DNA of 64,000 nt from BRHc4a sp049323755 (GCA_049323755.1 JBMOPE010000002.1:38189-102188); one strand, 5' to 3'; counted from the first letter of the stretch, positions 1 through 8,780 are shown. Translations and numbers: made by a program. The notes: generated from the letters alone by a model not told the origin.

Positions 1-44
1 TTACCGGGGTCTTTTTATGTCCAATTTTAAGGAAGGGGCAGTGA

Positions 45-2078
45 GTGACTATGGATTATACTTTACCTCTTTTCGCAGCGGAGCTGGCTGCCGCCCTGGC
101 TGTATTCGGATATGCCATCAGAAGGAGAGCCCAACACCTTATGTTAGGCCGGCCTGAAAATAGGATGGATAATTTGGGCCGCAGGGTTTTAGAGTTTATC
201 GTGCTGGTGCTGGGTCAGAAAAAGATTTTAAAGGAAAAGTTCGGTATTGTACACTTTGTTATTTTTTGGGGATTCATTGTGATATCTCTGGGTACGCTGC
301 AGTTTATCGGTGAGGGTCTCAGAGAGGGCTTTAAAATACCTTTACTTGGAAGCAGCCCTTACTTTTATCTCATAAAGGATATAATGAGCATCCTGGTTTT
401 GGTGGCTGTTGGAGCTGCCGCTTTCAGGAGATTTGTCATAAGGCCCCAAAGGCTTGAGGCCAACCTTGACTCAGCAGTAATTTTGCTGATGATTGCAGGC
501 CTGATAATCACCGAACTGATTGCAGGAGGCCTTGGACAAGCTTTAATGCCTGAGCCGGGAAGGGATATGGCGCCGGTTTACAGCCTGGTGGCCTCGCTGG
601 TGTCACCTGCTTTTCAGGGGGCTATAATAGCTCAAAAAGCAATGTGGTGGCTTCATATAACTCTTCTGTTCAGCTTTATGGCGTACTTGCCCTTTTCAAA
701 ACACCTTCACCTGGTGGCAGCTCCCTTTAATGTGTTCTTCAGGAACCTTAAGCCCAGGGGTGGACAGATAAACCATGTCAACCTGGAAGATGAGGAGGCT
801 GAGGAATTCGGTGCCGGCCGTATTGAGGCCTTTACCAGGAAGCAGTTGCTGGATTTGTATTCCTGTGCCCAGTGCGGAAGGTGCCAGGATAGCTGCCCCG
901 CACATCTGAGCGGGAAACCCTTATCCCCCAAGCGGCTTATGCAAAAGATGAAGAGTCACCTCGCGGAGAAAGGAGATGCTCTGGCAAGTGTCAGTAACGC
1001 CGGAGCGGAGGAAATTCCGGAGATGGAACTTATAGGTCCGGTAATTTCCGAGGATGAAATCTGGGCATGCACCACCTGCTATTCCTGCCAGGAGCAGTGC
1101 CCGGTTATGAACGAGCATGTCAATAAGATTATAGACATGAGACGGAGCCTGGTTATGGACTTGGGGGAATTTCCCGCCGAAGCAAAGCTCGCATGCAGAA
1201 ATATAGAGAAGAACTATAACCCATGGGGAATAGGCTGGTTCTCCAGGGGGGATTGGTCAAAAGACAGTGGGGTTCCTTTAGCCGGTGTCGACCAGCCTGC
1301 CACAGACTATCTTTACTGGGTAGGCTGTGCGGGTTCCTTTGACGAGAGGAGCAAAAAGATAACTGATTCTATGATAAGGATTATGAATGAGGCTGGGGTA
1401 AGTTTTTCCGTCCTCGGCTCCGAGGAGAAGTGCTGTGGTGATTCGGCCAGGCGCATGGGCAACGAATACCTGTTCCAGACACTTGCCACGGAGAATGTGG
1501 AGCTTTTGAACGAACTGGGAGTAACCAGGATAGTTACCCACTGCCCCCACTGCCTGAACACGCTAAAAAACGAGTATCCGGCCTTTGGCGGGAATTTCGA
1601 GGTAATTCACCACACCGAGCTGGTTGCAGAGCTGATCGCCCAGGGAAGGCTTAATTTCAAGAGTGACCTGGAAGGACTTAAAGTTGCCTATCACGACTCC
1701 TGCTACCTGGGAAGGTACAACAGCCAGTATGAAGCGCCTAGAAAAATACTGAGGGCGGTCCCCGGGGTAACCGTTGTTGAGGCTGGTAGAAACAGGGAGA
1801 AGAGCTTCTGCTGCGGGGCCGGGGGAGGCCGTATGTGGATGGAGGAGCATGACGGCCGCCGCATTAACGGGATGCGTGTTGAACAGCTTCTGGAAAAAGA
1901 GCCGGAGGCGGTAAGTGTTAACTGCCCATTCTGTCTCACCATGATAGAGGACGGCATAAAGGCTTCCGGGATGGAAACGCCGGTACCGGCCCTGGACGTG
2001 GCCGAACTTGTTGCAAGATCGATTGAGTACACCGTCGTTATAGAAGAAGAAGAGGCGGCGGAGGAAATGATTTCATAA
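45..2078 (+). CDS. Membrane-bound HdrD-like Fe-S oxidoreductase (NarI-like N-terminus, two CCG domains)
   Basis: 677 aa. The N-terminal ~230 residues are hydrophobic with about five membrane helices, resembling the haem-b NarI/DsrM type. Two 4Fe-4S motifs follow, CAQCGRCQDSCP near residue 274 and CTTCYSCQEQCP near 342. Two CCG (DUF224) cysteine-rich modules complete it: KCCGD near 463 with CPHC near 500, and FCCGAGGG near 588 with CPFC near 627. Proteins of this build are known beside etfAB and are thought to pass electrons from acyl-CoA dehydrogenases via ETF to menaquinone; that role is inferred here. The likely start is GTG at 45, six bases after GGAAGGGG; ATG at 51 is the alternative. A strong terminator follows. 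The upstream gene, possibly etf, lies outside the window. Confidence 0.88.
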   Translation: MTMDYTLPLFAAELAAALAVFGYAIRRRAQHLMLGRPENRMDNLGRRVLEFIVLVLGQKKILKEKFGIVHFVIFWGFIVISLGTLQFIGEGLREGFKIPLLGSSPYFYLIKDIMSILVLVAVGAAAFRRFVIRPQRLEANLDSAVILLMIAGLIITELIAGGLGQALMPEPGRDMAPVYSLVASLVSPAFQGAIIAQKAMWWLHITLLFSFMAYLPFSKHLHLVAAPFNVFFRNLKPRGGQINHVNLEDEEAEEFGAGRIEAFTRKQLLDLYSCAQCGRCQDSCPAHLSGKPLSPKRLMQKMKSHLAEKGDALASVSNAGAEEIPEMELIGPVISEDEIWACTTCYSCQEQCPVMNEHVNKIIDMRRSLVMDLGEFPAEAKLACRNIEKNYNPWGIGWFSRGDWSKDSGVPLAGVDQPATDYLYWVGCAGSFDERSKKITDSMIRIMNEAGVSFSVLGSEEKCCGDSARRMGNEYLFQTLATENVELLNELGVTRIVTHCPHCLNTLKNEYPAFGGNFEVIHHTELVAELIAQGRLNFKSDLEGLKVAYHDSCYLGRYNSQYEAPRKILRAVPGVTVVEAGRNREKSFCCGAGGGRMWMEEHDGRRINGMRVEQLLEKEPEAVSVNCPFCLTMIEDGIKASGMETPVPALDVAELVARSIEYTVVIEEEEAAEEMIS

Positions 2079-2106
2079 AAGAAAAAAACGAAAACCATCG
2101 CAAACA

Positions 2107-2134
2107 GGGTGAGCTGGTCTCACCCATTTTTTTT
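2107..2134 (+). terminator. Rho-independent terminator after the HdrD-like gene
   Basis: GGGTGAG, a 5-base loop, CTCACCC, then A and eight T. It lies 29 bases after the stop codon of the oxidoreductase. Confidence 0.9.
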
Positions 2135-2149
2135 GGGATTGAGGATTGG

Positions 2150-2376
2150 GGGGAATTAGGAATCAGGAATTGGGAATTGGGGATTTTTTGTGAAATATCA
2201 ATGTCCATAGGGTGTTTATTTGAAGTTATATCATCACATGAAGTTGCTATTCCCTGCTCGATGAATGTCGTTAAAAAAGCGTAAATTCCTAATTCCTAAT
2301 TCCCAATTCCGGACCCTTAAGTATTGCTTAATGCTACGCCGCTGTTCCAGCGGCAACGCCCGCAGGGCGTTTATTT
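2150..2376 (+). repeat. GGAATTG-heptamer composite repeat, copy 1
   Basis: A left array of GGAATTG/GGAATTA units (2150-2183) and an inverted right array (2284-2311) flank about 100 unrelated bases. The core starts CCGGACCC, runs through TTGCTTAATGCTACG, and ends with two hairpins: GCCGCTG-TTC-CAGCGGC (2338-2354) and AACGCCC-GCA-GGGCGTT (2355-2371). The element runs into the stop codon of the minus-strand HNH gene, whose final codons CGG GAA TAA match the repeat edge also seen at 8775. No gene is seen in 2079-2374. Other copies of the family are near 5742, 8701, 12004, 29487, 30983, 31686 and 61309. Confidence 0.85.
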
Positions 2377-3418
2377 ATTCCCGGCATAGTACCCATTTTT
2401 TTCGTGCAAGGCCGCTGGAGACAGCATCCTGTAGGACACCCGCCACCATGTCGGTTTCCACGTAAGTGGAGATCTTGTCTAAAAGCGCTTTGTTTCTCCT
2501 GTCAAGCCGGGCCATGGAAAATTCGGGTAGGGCCTGGCTTGTTTTTACCGGCCTGCAGCCCTTATGGGAGTAAACAAGGTTCCATATGTCATCGGAGCAC
2601 AGGTATGTCCACGGAATAACATGGTCTATAAAAAGTTTATCGTCAGCAATAGGCTGTCCGCAATAGAAACAAATCCTGTCGGGGTTTTCCAGGTCAAGGT
2701 ATTTTTCAAAGTATGACAGGGGCCGGTCCCTTAAATCTGCTGTGTCAATTATACGTACCTTTCTGTTTAGCCTGGGGGAGGTGTTGTACTGCTCAAGCAG
2801 CTGAGACCACCTGTAGTAAATGGCTTCCGTAAGTAAAAGGCTGTTTTCTGCAATAGCCGCTGCGGCTGCCTGGGGAAGTTGAATAACGTTCTGGCCTCTA
2901 ACGTATATAACTAACTCCTCAGTAAACTGACCCATCTGCAGAAAGCGGGGAATTACCTCACCTTTGACAATCTCGAGGGCGTCGTTCACAATCACGTCAA
3001 GTTTTTCTGCCAGGCGAGGGCTAAAGGCCGCCTTTTCAAAAGGTACAGGATTATTTTGCCCGGCGGTTTTATAATATTCTTTTATTAATTTTTTTACACC
3101 GCGAAGTATCCTTGGCTGCTTAAGCGGGTTTGGCCCCTGGTTGAGGTCGAAATAAACAGTTTGGTCCCAGTAATACCGGATCATCTTTCTTGCAGTCGCT
3201 TCAAGAGATATCTCTATCTCGGTCACATCCGGACTTATATGCCGGCTTTCTGCCTCTTCCACAACAGCCCTTGCCCAGGCAGTGTCGTAGGTATGCCTGG
3301 TTGAGCAGTTTCTGATGGCCCTCAGCACTGTGTTTACAAAGTTTTGCTTGTAAACAAGGGTAGCGGAGGACCTTTTAATAATTTCAATCCACCTGGAAAG
3401 GAATTCCTGCTTTTGCAT
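2375..3418 (-). CDS. HNH endonuclease-domain protein
   Basis: 347 aa. The first ~240 residues are helical and not recognised. The C-terminal part has an HNH-type zinc/nuclease signature: CFYCG near residue 251, then IDHVIPW with the catalytic-type histidine, the LWNLV-like segment IWNLVYSHKGC, and a basic tail. CxxC...DHVIP...N...C fits HNH nucleases that hydrolyse DNA phosphodiesters. The gene stands alone, with no methylase or toxin partner beside it, so it may be a defence nuclease, a homing-type remnant or a repair enzyme. ATG start preceded by GGGGAGA. The last codons lie in a dispersed repeat. Family call is good, role unknown. Confidence 0.7.
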   Translation of the reverse strand: MQKQEFLSRWIEIIKRSSATLVYKQNFVNTVLRAIRNCSTRHTYDTAWARAVVEEAESRHISPDVTEIEISLEATARKMIRYYWDQTVYFDLNQGPNPLKQPRILRGVKKLIKEYYKTAGQNNPVPFEKAAFSPRLAEKLDVIVNDALEIVKGEVIPRFLQMGQFTEELVIYVRGQNVIQLPQAAAAAIAENSLLLTEAIYYRWSQLLEQYNTSPRLNRKVRIIDTADLRDRPLSYFEKYLDLENPDRICFYCGQPIADDKLFIDHVIPWTYLCSDDIWNLVYSHKGCRPVKTSQALPEFSMARLDRRNKALLDKISTYVETDMVAGVLQDAVSSGLARKKWVLCRE

Positions 3419-3493
3419 GACTTTCTCCCCGAATCAAAATTCTATTTACATTATAGCATCAACAAATACTAACCCGTAGTATCTTGTGCAAAT

Positions 3494-4273
3494 TTATTCA
3501 ACCTTGTTAAACGCCAGGGTTCCTGCAGTTATGAAAACCACCGACATAACTGCAACCACCGCCAGGTCTGTGCCCATCGAAAACTGGATCAAAAACTCCG
3601 CAGCCGGTGACCCTGCGAACATTATGTTTCTCAGGGCATCCACACCGTATGTGAGCGGGTCCAACTTCATAAGTGTTTCCATCCAGGGAGGGACATTGTT
3701 CATTGGGAACATTGCCCCGCTCAGGAAAAAAAGGGGCATTATAAGAAAGTTCATGATCATCTGAAAGCCTTCCATGGTCTCCATCCTTGAGGCGATTGTA
3801 ATTCCCAGGGAGGTAAGTGAAAAGGCAATCAGAAAGAGCATTCCCAGCAGTTTTAATACCATTGCCGGCCCAAGCTTTATGCCTATAAAAGGCGCCAGAA
3901 TGAGAAGTATGGATGCCTGAAGCATGGCAATGGTGCTGCCTCCCAGGGCCTTGCCTATTGCCACCGACCAGCGCGGCACCGGGGCCACCAGAACTTCTTT
4001 GAGGAAGCCGAACTCCCTGTCCCATACTATTGATATTGCCGAAAAGACTGATGTAAAAAGTATGGTCATTCCTATTATGCCGGGGTACATGAATTCAAGG
4101 TAGCTAAAGCCCTGGGGGGCAGAAGTCATCCGGAAGGAAGCTGAAAGCCCGGTCCCTACTATAAGGAGGTAAAGAAGGGGCTGCCCGAGCATGCCCACTA
4201 TACGTGTTTTTTCCCGGTAAAAGCGGATAACGTCCCTTAGCCAGATGGTATATATTGCTTTTAGAGCTCTCAC
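3494..4273 (-). CDS. ABC-2 type transporter permease (DrrB/NodJ-like)
   Basis: About 259 aa with six predicted membrane helices. It contains the ABC-2 hallmarks: a cytoplasmic FLKEVLVAPVPRW segment near residue 100 and a conserved region ending in LDPLTYGVDALRN near 220. It forms the membrane half of an exporter with the ATPase immediately upstream. A GTG start at 4273 is preferred because GGAGG lies eight bases before it, inside the last codons of the ATPase; an ATG at 4288 would overlap that gene. Substrates of this class are drugs, lipids or polysaccharides; the actual one cannot be told. Confidence 0.85.
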   Translation of the reverse strand: MRALKAIYTIWLRDVIRFYREKTRIVGMLGQPLLYLLIVGTGLSASFRMTSAPQGFSYLEFMYPGIIGMTILFTSVFSAISIVWDREFGFLKEVLVAPVPRWSVAIGKALGGSTIAMLQASILLILAPFIGIKLGPAMVLKLLGMLFLIAFSLTSLGITIASRMETMEGFQMIMNFLIMPLFFLSGAMFPMNNVPPWMETLMKLDPLTYGVDALRNIMFAGSPAAEFLIQFSMGTDLAVVAVMSVVFITAGTLAFNKVE

Positions 4274-4275
4274 TG

Positions 4276-5244
4276 CTAGCGCCTCCATCTCATATGGGCC
4301 CTCATTACTCCCAGGCTGTCGGCCCCCTCGATCCTGATGTCCCTTCCGGTAAGCTTTAAGAATACATCATCCAGTGTAGGCTTGTGTAGTGAAATTGATT
4401 TTATTTTGCCTCCCAGGTCCCCTGCCAGCCCGGGTATGAAGGTCTCCCCCCCGGAAACTTCTATCTGGAGGTATTCCTCCGATTCAATTACAGGTATGCC
4501 GTATTTCTCTGATATATAGCCTTTAACCTCTTTTTGGAGAGGGGTAACCAGGGTAATAATGTCTCCTCCCACCATTTTTTTCAGGTTGTCCGGTGTGTCC
4601 AGGGTAACAATTTTTCCGTGGTCAATTATGGCGATGCGGTCGCAGTGCTCGGCCTCGTCCATGTAGTGGGTGGTCATAAATATTGTAATATTTTCACGTT
4701 CCCGCAGCTGGCGTATAAAAGTCCATATGCGGCTGCGGGTCTGAGGGTCCAGCCCTACGGTGGGCTCGTCGAGGAAAAGCACTTCGGGGTAGTGTATAAG
4801 TCCCCTGGCTATTTCCAGACGCCTTTTCATCCCCCCAGAAAAGGTCTTTACCCTGTCGTTTTTTCTGTCAGAAAGGTCGACCATTTCCAGCACTTCGGAC
4901 ATTCTGCGGGAAAGCGCCTTTCTTTCCACGTTGTAGAGCATTCCGTGAAAGTATAGATTTTCTTGGGCGGTCAGCCTTTCATCCAGCGTGGGCTCCTGGA
5001 ATACCAGGCCAATGGCCTGCCTTACCTGGTTGGGCTCCCTTATTATGTCATGGCCCCCAATAATGGCAGTACCTGCAGTGGGCCGTAAAATTGTTGCCAG
5101 CATCTTGATGGTGGTGGATTTACCTGCACCATTGGGACCCAGGAATCCAAATATCTCTTTCTGCCCCACCTCAAATGAGACATCCTCAACTGCAGTAAGG
5201 GTTTTAAATATTTTTTTCAGACTTTTAACTTCTATAATACTCAT
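4276..5244 (-). CDS. ABC exporter ATP-binding protein (DrrA-type)
   Basis: 322 aa. Walker A GPNGAGKST near residue 36, Q-loop VFQEPTLDERLT, ABC signature FSGGMKRRLEIARG near 140, Walker B EVLFLDEPTVGLDP near 157, and H-loop TTHYMDEAEHCDR. About 90 extra C-terminal residues after the nucleotide domain match the accessory domain of DrrA-like drug exporters. It energises the downstream permease, with which it is translationally coupled. ATG start with CGGAGGT seven bases upstream. Confidence 0.92.
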   Translation of the reverse strand: MSIIEVKSLKKIFKTLTAVEDVSFEVGQKEIFGFLGPNGAGKSTTIKMLATILRPTAGTAIIGGHDIIREPNQVRQAIGLVFQEPTLDERLTAQENLYFHGMLYNVERKALSRRMSEVLEMVDLSDRKNDRVKTFSGGMKRRLEIARGLIHYPEVLFLDEPTVGLDPQTRSRIWTFIRQLRERENITIFMTTHYMDEAEHCDRIAIIDHGKIVTLDTPDNLKKMVGGDIITLVTPLQKEVKGYISEKYGIPVIESEEYLQIEVSGGETFIPGLAGDLGGKIKSISLHKPTLDDVFLKLTGRDIRIEGADSLGVMRAHMRWRR

Positions 5245-5393
5245 GTTTTACCTCCGAAATGGACAGCAACGGAAGACTTTGTTGACAACATAGCCGCTTT
5301 GAGGCTCCAAGTCAAGTGTATTTTCTCATAAGATACAACGGGTTTATAATAGCCTGTTCCGGTAAATGATAACCCCAAAAGGGGGGGAGTTCT

Positions 5394-5738
5394 TTGCAGG
5401 AGGACTTTGAAGAGCGGTCGGTGCTTGGCTATTTTCCTTCCAGTGAAAATGCCGGGAAGGCGGCTGAGGATCTTAGGGAACTGGGCTACCAGACGGTTCA
5501 GGTAGAGCGCATTTCGCATTATGGGGATGGCGGGGGAGGTGAAGCAGGAATTCCCTATGCCGGAGGTGGAGAAATCACCGGAATGACTCTTTTCTCATAT
5601 CCCGGCTCTTCTTTATACGGAGGCAATATGCCGGAAAACAGGGCAGGAGATAATTCCTTTCTTGTTACAGTTGTGGCTAACGAGGGAAATTCCAGGCAAG
5701 TTAGGAGTATTCTTGAGAAATATGGTGGGCGTGTTTAG
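5394..5738 (+). CDS. Hypothetical protein with stress-protein-like N-terminus
   Basis: 114 aa, not firmly recognised. The opening LGYFPSSENAGKAAEDLRELGYQTVQVERIS resembles small alpha/beta domains of YflT/GSP17M-like stress proteins (a paired strand and helix, then 'GY..V.VE'). The middle is glycine-rich and the end (VTVVANEGNSRQVRSILEKYGG) has a second strand-helix unit. It is soluble, without a signal peptide. TTG start with a G-rich ribosome site (GGGGGGGAG) just upstream and a TATAAT-like box at 5345. It stands alone and is followed directly by a dispersed repeat. Confidence 0.6.
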   Translation: MQEDFEERSVLGYFPSSENAGKAAEDLRELGYQTVQVERISHYGDGGGGEAGIPYAGGGEITGMTLFSYPGSSLYGGNMPENRAGDNSFLVTVVANEGNSRQVRSILEKYGGRV

Positions 5739-5741
5739 AAA

Positions 5742-5816
5742 GTTAGGAATTAGGAATTGGGAATTAGGAATTGATTTCCTTTTCGCTTTCCGGACCCTTG
5801 AATAATGCTTAATACT
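5742..5816 (+). repeat. GGAATTG-heptamer repeat, copy 2 (short)
   Basis: An array of GGAATTA/GGAATTG units begins four bases after a TAG stop codon and runs to 5773. The core CCGGACCC...AATAATGCTTAATACT follows at 5790-5816. The two terminal hairpins of the full element are missing. Confidence 0.8.
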
Positions 5817-5866
5817 ATTAAAAAACAGGAAACCCCAACCATTTATCAATTTGGGTCCTGAGTTCT

Positions 5867-5890
5867 GCCGCCGGTGTGCGGCTTTTTTAT
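5867..5890 (+). terminator. Rho-independent terminator
   Basis: GCCGC, a 6-base loop, GCGGC and a run of six T. It probably ends the transcript of the gene at 5394. Confidence 0.75.
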
Positions 5891-6008
5891 TTGTTAACAT
5901 GCCTGAAATTATGATAACATTTTGCTAATACTGGGGCAGAACTTGTTTTTTTAGCCCAATTTGGTTAAAATGTTAAGAGATTTGCCTTTATACCAGGAGG
6001 TTTCATTT

Positions 6009-6929
6009 TTGAAAAAAATTGTTAGTGTCAGTCTTGGGTCATCAAAAAGAGACCATAGTGTCCGTACTGTAATGCTCGGTGTAGAGTTTGAAATAAGCCG
6101 CAGGGGTACAGACGGTGATTTTGAGAAGGCTGTATCCCTTTTAAAAGAAATGGATGGTAACGTCGATGCCATTGGCCTGGGCGGCATCGATTTATACTTG
6201 TGTGCGGGCAAAACAAGGTATACAGTAAACGATGGGCAAAAGCTCCTTGAGTCTGTTAAAAAGACACCCGTTGTGGATGGCAGCGGCCTGAAAAACACTT
6301 TGGAAAGAGAAACGGTGTATTATCTGAGAAAAAATACCAATTTGTTGCCGGCCGGAAGCAGGGTGCTAATGGTCAGTGCCGTGGACAGGTTTGGAATGGC
6401 AGAAGCCTTGAGTGAGCTTGGCTGTGATGTGACATTCGGAGACCTTATATTTTCAGCGGGAATACCCTACCCAATTAAGACCGTTGAGGAACTGCAGGAA
6501 ATAGCCGGGAAAACTCTTCCGGAGATGGTAAAGCTTCCGTTTCATATGCTTTACCCAACCGGGGAGAAGCAGGACACCCAGGATGAGAAGAAAGTTGAAA
6601 AATACGGCCATTACTACCACGAAGCAGAAATAATAGCAGGCGACTACCACCTGGTAAGAAGATATATGCCCGGAAATCTGAAGGGTCAGATGGTGATCAC
6701 CAATACCACCACCAGGGATGATGTTGACTTTTTAAGAAGTAAGGGAGTGGGATGCCTTGTTACCACCACCCCCGAACTGGAGGGGAGGTCCTTCGGAACC
6801 AATGTTATGGAGGCTGCTCTCCTGGTACTGCTGGGTAAAAGGTGGGAAGACATTACTCCCGGGGACTACCTTAAGTTAATGGACCGCCTCGATATGAAGC
6901 CAAGGATCCAAAGGCTGCAGCCGGCATGA
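6009..6929 (+). CDS. Conserved protein of unknown function (sometimes labelled quinate dehydrogenase)
   Basis: About 306 aa. A TTG start at 6009 is chosen because AGGAGG ends eight bases before it; an upstream ATG in frame has no ribosome site. The N-terminal half contains IGLGGIDLYL and GSGLKNTLERE; the second half contains the Rossmann-like stretch SRVLMVSAVDRFGMAEAL near residue 115 and VITNTTTRDDVDFL near 235. I recall similar proteins in this bacterial group labelled 'quinate 5-dehydrogenase', but I see no shikimate-dehydrogenase catalytic motif and do not endorse that name. It is followed within 26 bases by an SCP2 gene and then an amino-acid permease, so the three may act together. Confidence 0.6.
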   Translation: MKKIVSVSLGSSKRDHSVRTVMLGVEFEISRRGTDGDFEKAVSLLKEMDGNVDAIGLGGIDLYLCAGKTRYTVNDGQKLLESVKKTPVVDGSGLKNTLERETVYYLRKNTNLLPAGSRVLMVSAVDRFGMAEALSELGCDVTFGDLIFSAGIPYPIKTVEELQEIAGKTLPEMVKLPFHMLYPTGEKQDTQDEKKVEKYGHYYHEAEIIAGDYHLVRRYMPGNLKGQMVITNTTTRDDVDFLRSKGVGCLVTTTPELEGRSFGTNVMEAALLVLLGKRWEDITPGDYLKLMDRLDMKPRIQRLQPA

Positions 6930-6955
6930 TTCAAGTAAGCTAGGGAGGATATATA

Positions 6956-7309
6956 ATGGCGACCCATCAGGAGATTACTGAAAGTCTTGAAGCCTTTGAG
7001 GAGGCTTACTCTAAAAACGCCAGACTTAAAGTCATGAATCGGGACTGGGACAGGAATGTTCTCATTCTGGCTGATGATACAGAGTCACAGCACACCCTGA
7101 TTTTAAAGGAAGGGGAGCTTTCCTTTACAGAGGGGAAAACTGCGGAGCCGGACCTTACGGTTATATCAAACAGCGATATACTGGCGGACATGTTTTTTGG
7201 CGACATAACCCCCACCGAGCCGTATATGAACGGTACCCTCAGAATTATAGGCTCTGAAGACGATATACTAAGGCTTGATTTTATTTCATTACTAATTTGG
7301 GGTGAATAA
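6956..7309 (+). CDS. SCP2 sterol/lipid-binding domain protein
   Basis: 117 aa, a single-domain SCP2 fold. TLILKEGELSFTEGKTAEPDLTVIS matches the beta-sheet 'DG...G...PD.T...' pattern of the family, and a helix with the lipid-pocket sequence DMFFGDITPTEPYMNGTLRI follows. Such proteins bind acyl chains or acyl-CoA in a hydrophobic tunnel. ATG start with GGGAGG upstream. It lies between an unassigned gene and a permease in a three-gene group. Confidence 0.75.
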   Translation: MATHQEITESLEAFEEAYSKNARLKVMNRDWDRNVLILADDTESQHTLILKEGELSFTEGKTAEPDLTVISNSDILADMFFGDITPTEPYMNGTLRIIGSEDDILRLDFISLLIWGE

Positions 7310-7310
7310 C

Positions 7311-8696
7311 GTGAGATTGAAAAGGGTGCTAACCCTGCGAACCATTGTGGCAACCAGCGCTGGCCTCACACTGGCCAGTGCTACTTTTGTTGCGGCTGTG
7401 CAGGTGGCTGGTTTCCTGGCCGGGGACAGCGCGTGGCTGGCCATTCTAATTGCAGGGGTGCTGTGCCTTGGGGCTGGGATGTGCTTTTCCGAGCTGAATG
7501 ATATACTGCCCTCGGCGGCCGGGATAAGGCTCTATTTTGGGAGGGCTTTCGGTGATAGATTTGCCCTGACAATATCCATGCTGTACATGTTTGTTATTAT
7601 GGGTGTGGTGGGGGCTGAAAGTTTCATACTGGCAAAGGTACTAAACTACGCGGTGCCTGCCGTTGATGCCCTGGTCTGGATTGTAATAATGCTTGTTTCG
7701 GTTACTTTAATGAACATACGTGGGATAAAGATTGCCGGGACATTTCAGGATATAATTACATATGGACTTATGGCCGCTATGCTGGTTCTGGCCTTTATTG
7801 GGCTGGAGAAAATTGATTATCACCTGGATGCTCCTTTTTTGACGGGGGATTTGGGAGGCCTGTTTAACGCGGTGGCCGTCGGAGTATTCCTTTTCGTGGG
7901 CTTTGAATGGGTGACGCCCCTGGCCGAAGAGGTCAGGGAGTCTCGCCTTATATCAAAGGGAATGTTTATAGCCATAGGTATTCTGAGTATTATCTACTCT
8001 TTTTTTACTGTGATAATGGCAGCCGTTGTTCCTAATGAAGAGCTTATAGGATCTCCTATACCACAGCTTCTTTTTGCCAGGAGCGTAATGGGGGATACCG
8101 GTGTTGTGCTGATTGTCATTATAAGCCTGGCCGCCTCGATAACCACTTTTAATGCGGGGCTCCTCAGCGTTTCGCGATTCTTTTATGCTGCTGCCAGGGA
8201 GCATGCCCTTCCTGCGGTTTTTACCAGGATAAGTCGCTATCTTACTCCCTGGGTAGCCATTGTGGCGGTTTTCATGGTAGGTCTGACCCTTTCAGTTATA
8301 ATACTTTTTACCGGCAGATATCTTCTGCTTGTGAACATGGCAGCGGCTGCCGAGTGTATAGTTTACTCACTGGCAGGTGTTTCCGTAATTGTTTTACGTA
8401 AAAAAATGGCGGACAGGGAAAGAAATTTCAAAATGCCGATGGGCCCGGCAATTCCGGTGATTACAACGGTAGTCTTTGCCTTTCTGGCCGTGGGCGTAAT
8501 TACCACTGACCCAATTATGGCTGTATGGATGGTGGCTGGGCTAGTTATATTATGGTGGTACGTAAATAAAGTTGTTCCGATTATTAAGGAGAAAAACAGG
8601 GCCGGCAGGGCTGTCCGCAGGAGGCCCCGACCTTCGGGGGATGCAGGAGTAGTACCCGCAGCTTCACCTACCAGCGACAGCCGTGAGAAAGTTTAA
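7311..8696 (+). CDS. APC-superfamily amino acid permease
   Basis: About 461 aa with roughly 12 hydrophobic helices spread along the sequence and a charged tail (KEKNRAGRAVRRRPRP). The N-terminal LRTIVATSAGLTLASATFVA matches the helix-1 substrate-binding region of APC transporters, with GFEWVTPLAEE in the middle. The predicted role is proton- or sodium-coupled amino acid uptake; the substrate is unknown. A GTG at 7311 is preferred, with GGGGTG upstream; the GTG at 7302 would overlap the SCP2 gene. Confidence 0.82.
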   Translation: MRLKRVLTLRTIVATSAGLTLASATFVAAVQVAGFLAGDSAWLAILIAGVLCLGAGMCFSELNDILPSAAGIRLYFGRAFGDRFALTISMLYMFVIMGVVGAESFILAKVLNYAVPAVDALVWIVIMLVSVTLMNIRGIKIAGTFQDIITYGLMAAMLVLAFIGLEKIDYHLDAPFLTGDLGGLFNAVAVGVFLFVGFEWVTPLAEEVRESRLISKGMFIAIGILSIIYSFFTVIMAAVVPNEELIGSPIPQLLFARSVMGDTGVVLIVIISLAASITTFNAGLLSVSRFFYAAAREHALPAVFTRISRYLTPWVAIVAVFMVGLTLSVIILFTGRYLLLVNMAAAAECIVYSLAGVSVIVLRKKMADRERNFKMPMGPAIPVITTVVFAFLAVGVITTDPIMAVWMVAGLVILWWYVNKVVPIIKEKNRAGRAVRRRPRPSGDAGVVPAASPTSDSREKV

Positions 8697-8700
8697 GATC

Positions 8701-8780
8701 GGGAATTAGGAATTGGGGGTAGGGGATTAACCAATTCCCAATTCCGGATCCGTAAATTATTCTTAATAGAATATTTATTC
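8701..8780. repeat. GGAATTG-heptamer repeat, copy 3, filling a convergent gap
   Basis: The whole 78-base space between the permease stop and the L,D-transpeptidase stop is one repeat: GGAATTA/GGAATTG units, the inverted arm CCAATTCCCAATTCCGGATCC, and the core AAATTATTCTTAATAG. It ends in TATTTATTCCCGG, which encodes the last residues (RE-stop) of the minus-strand gene. Confidence 0.8.

Noticed and set aside
2150..2376. CRISPR array
   Set aside because: Units are only seven bases, vary in sequence, and have no regular unique spacers; no cas gene is present.
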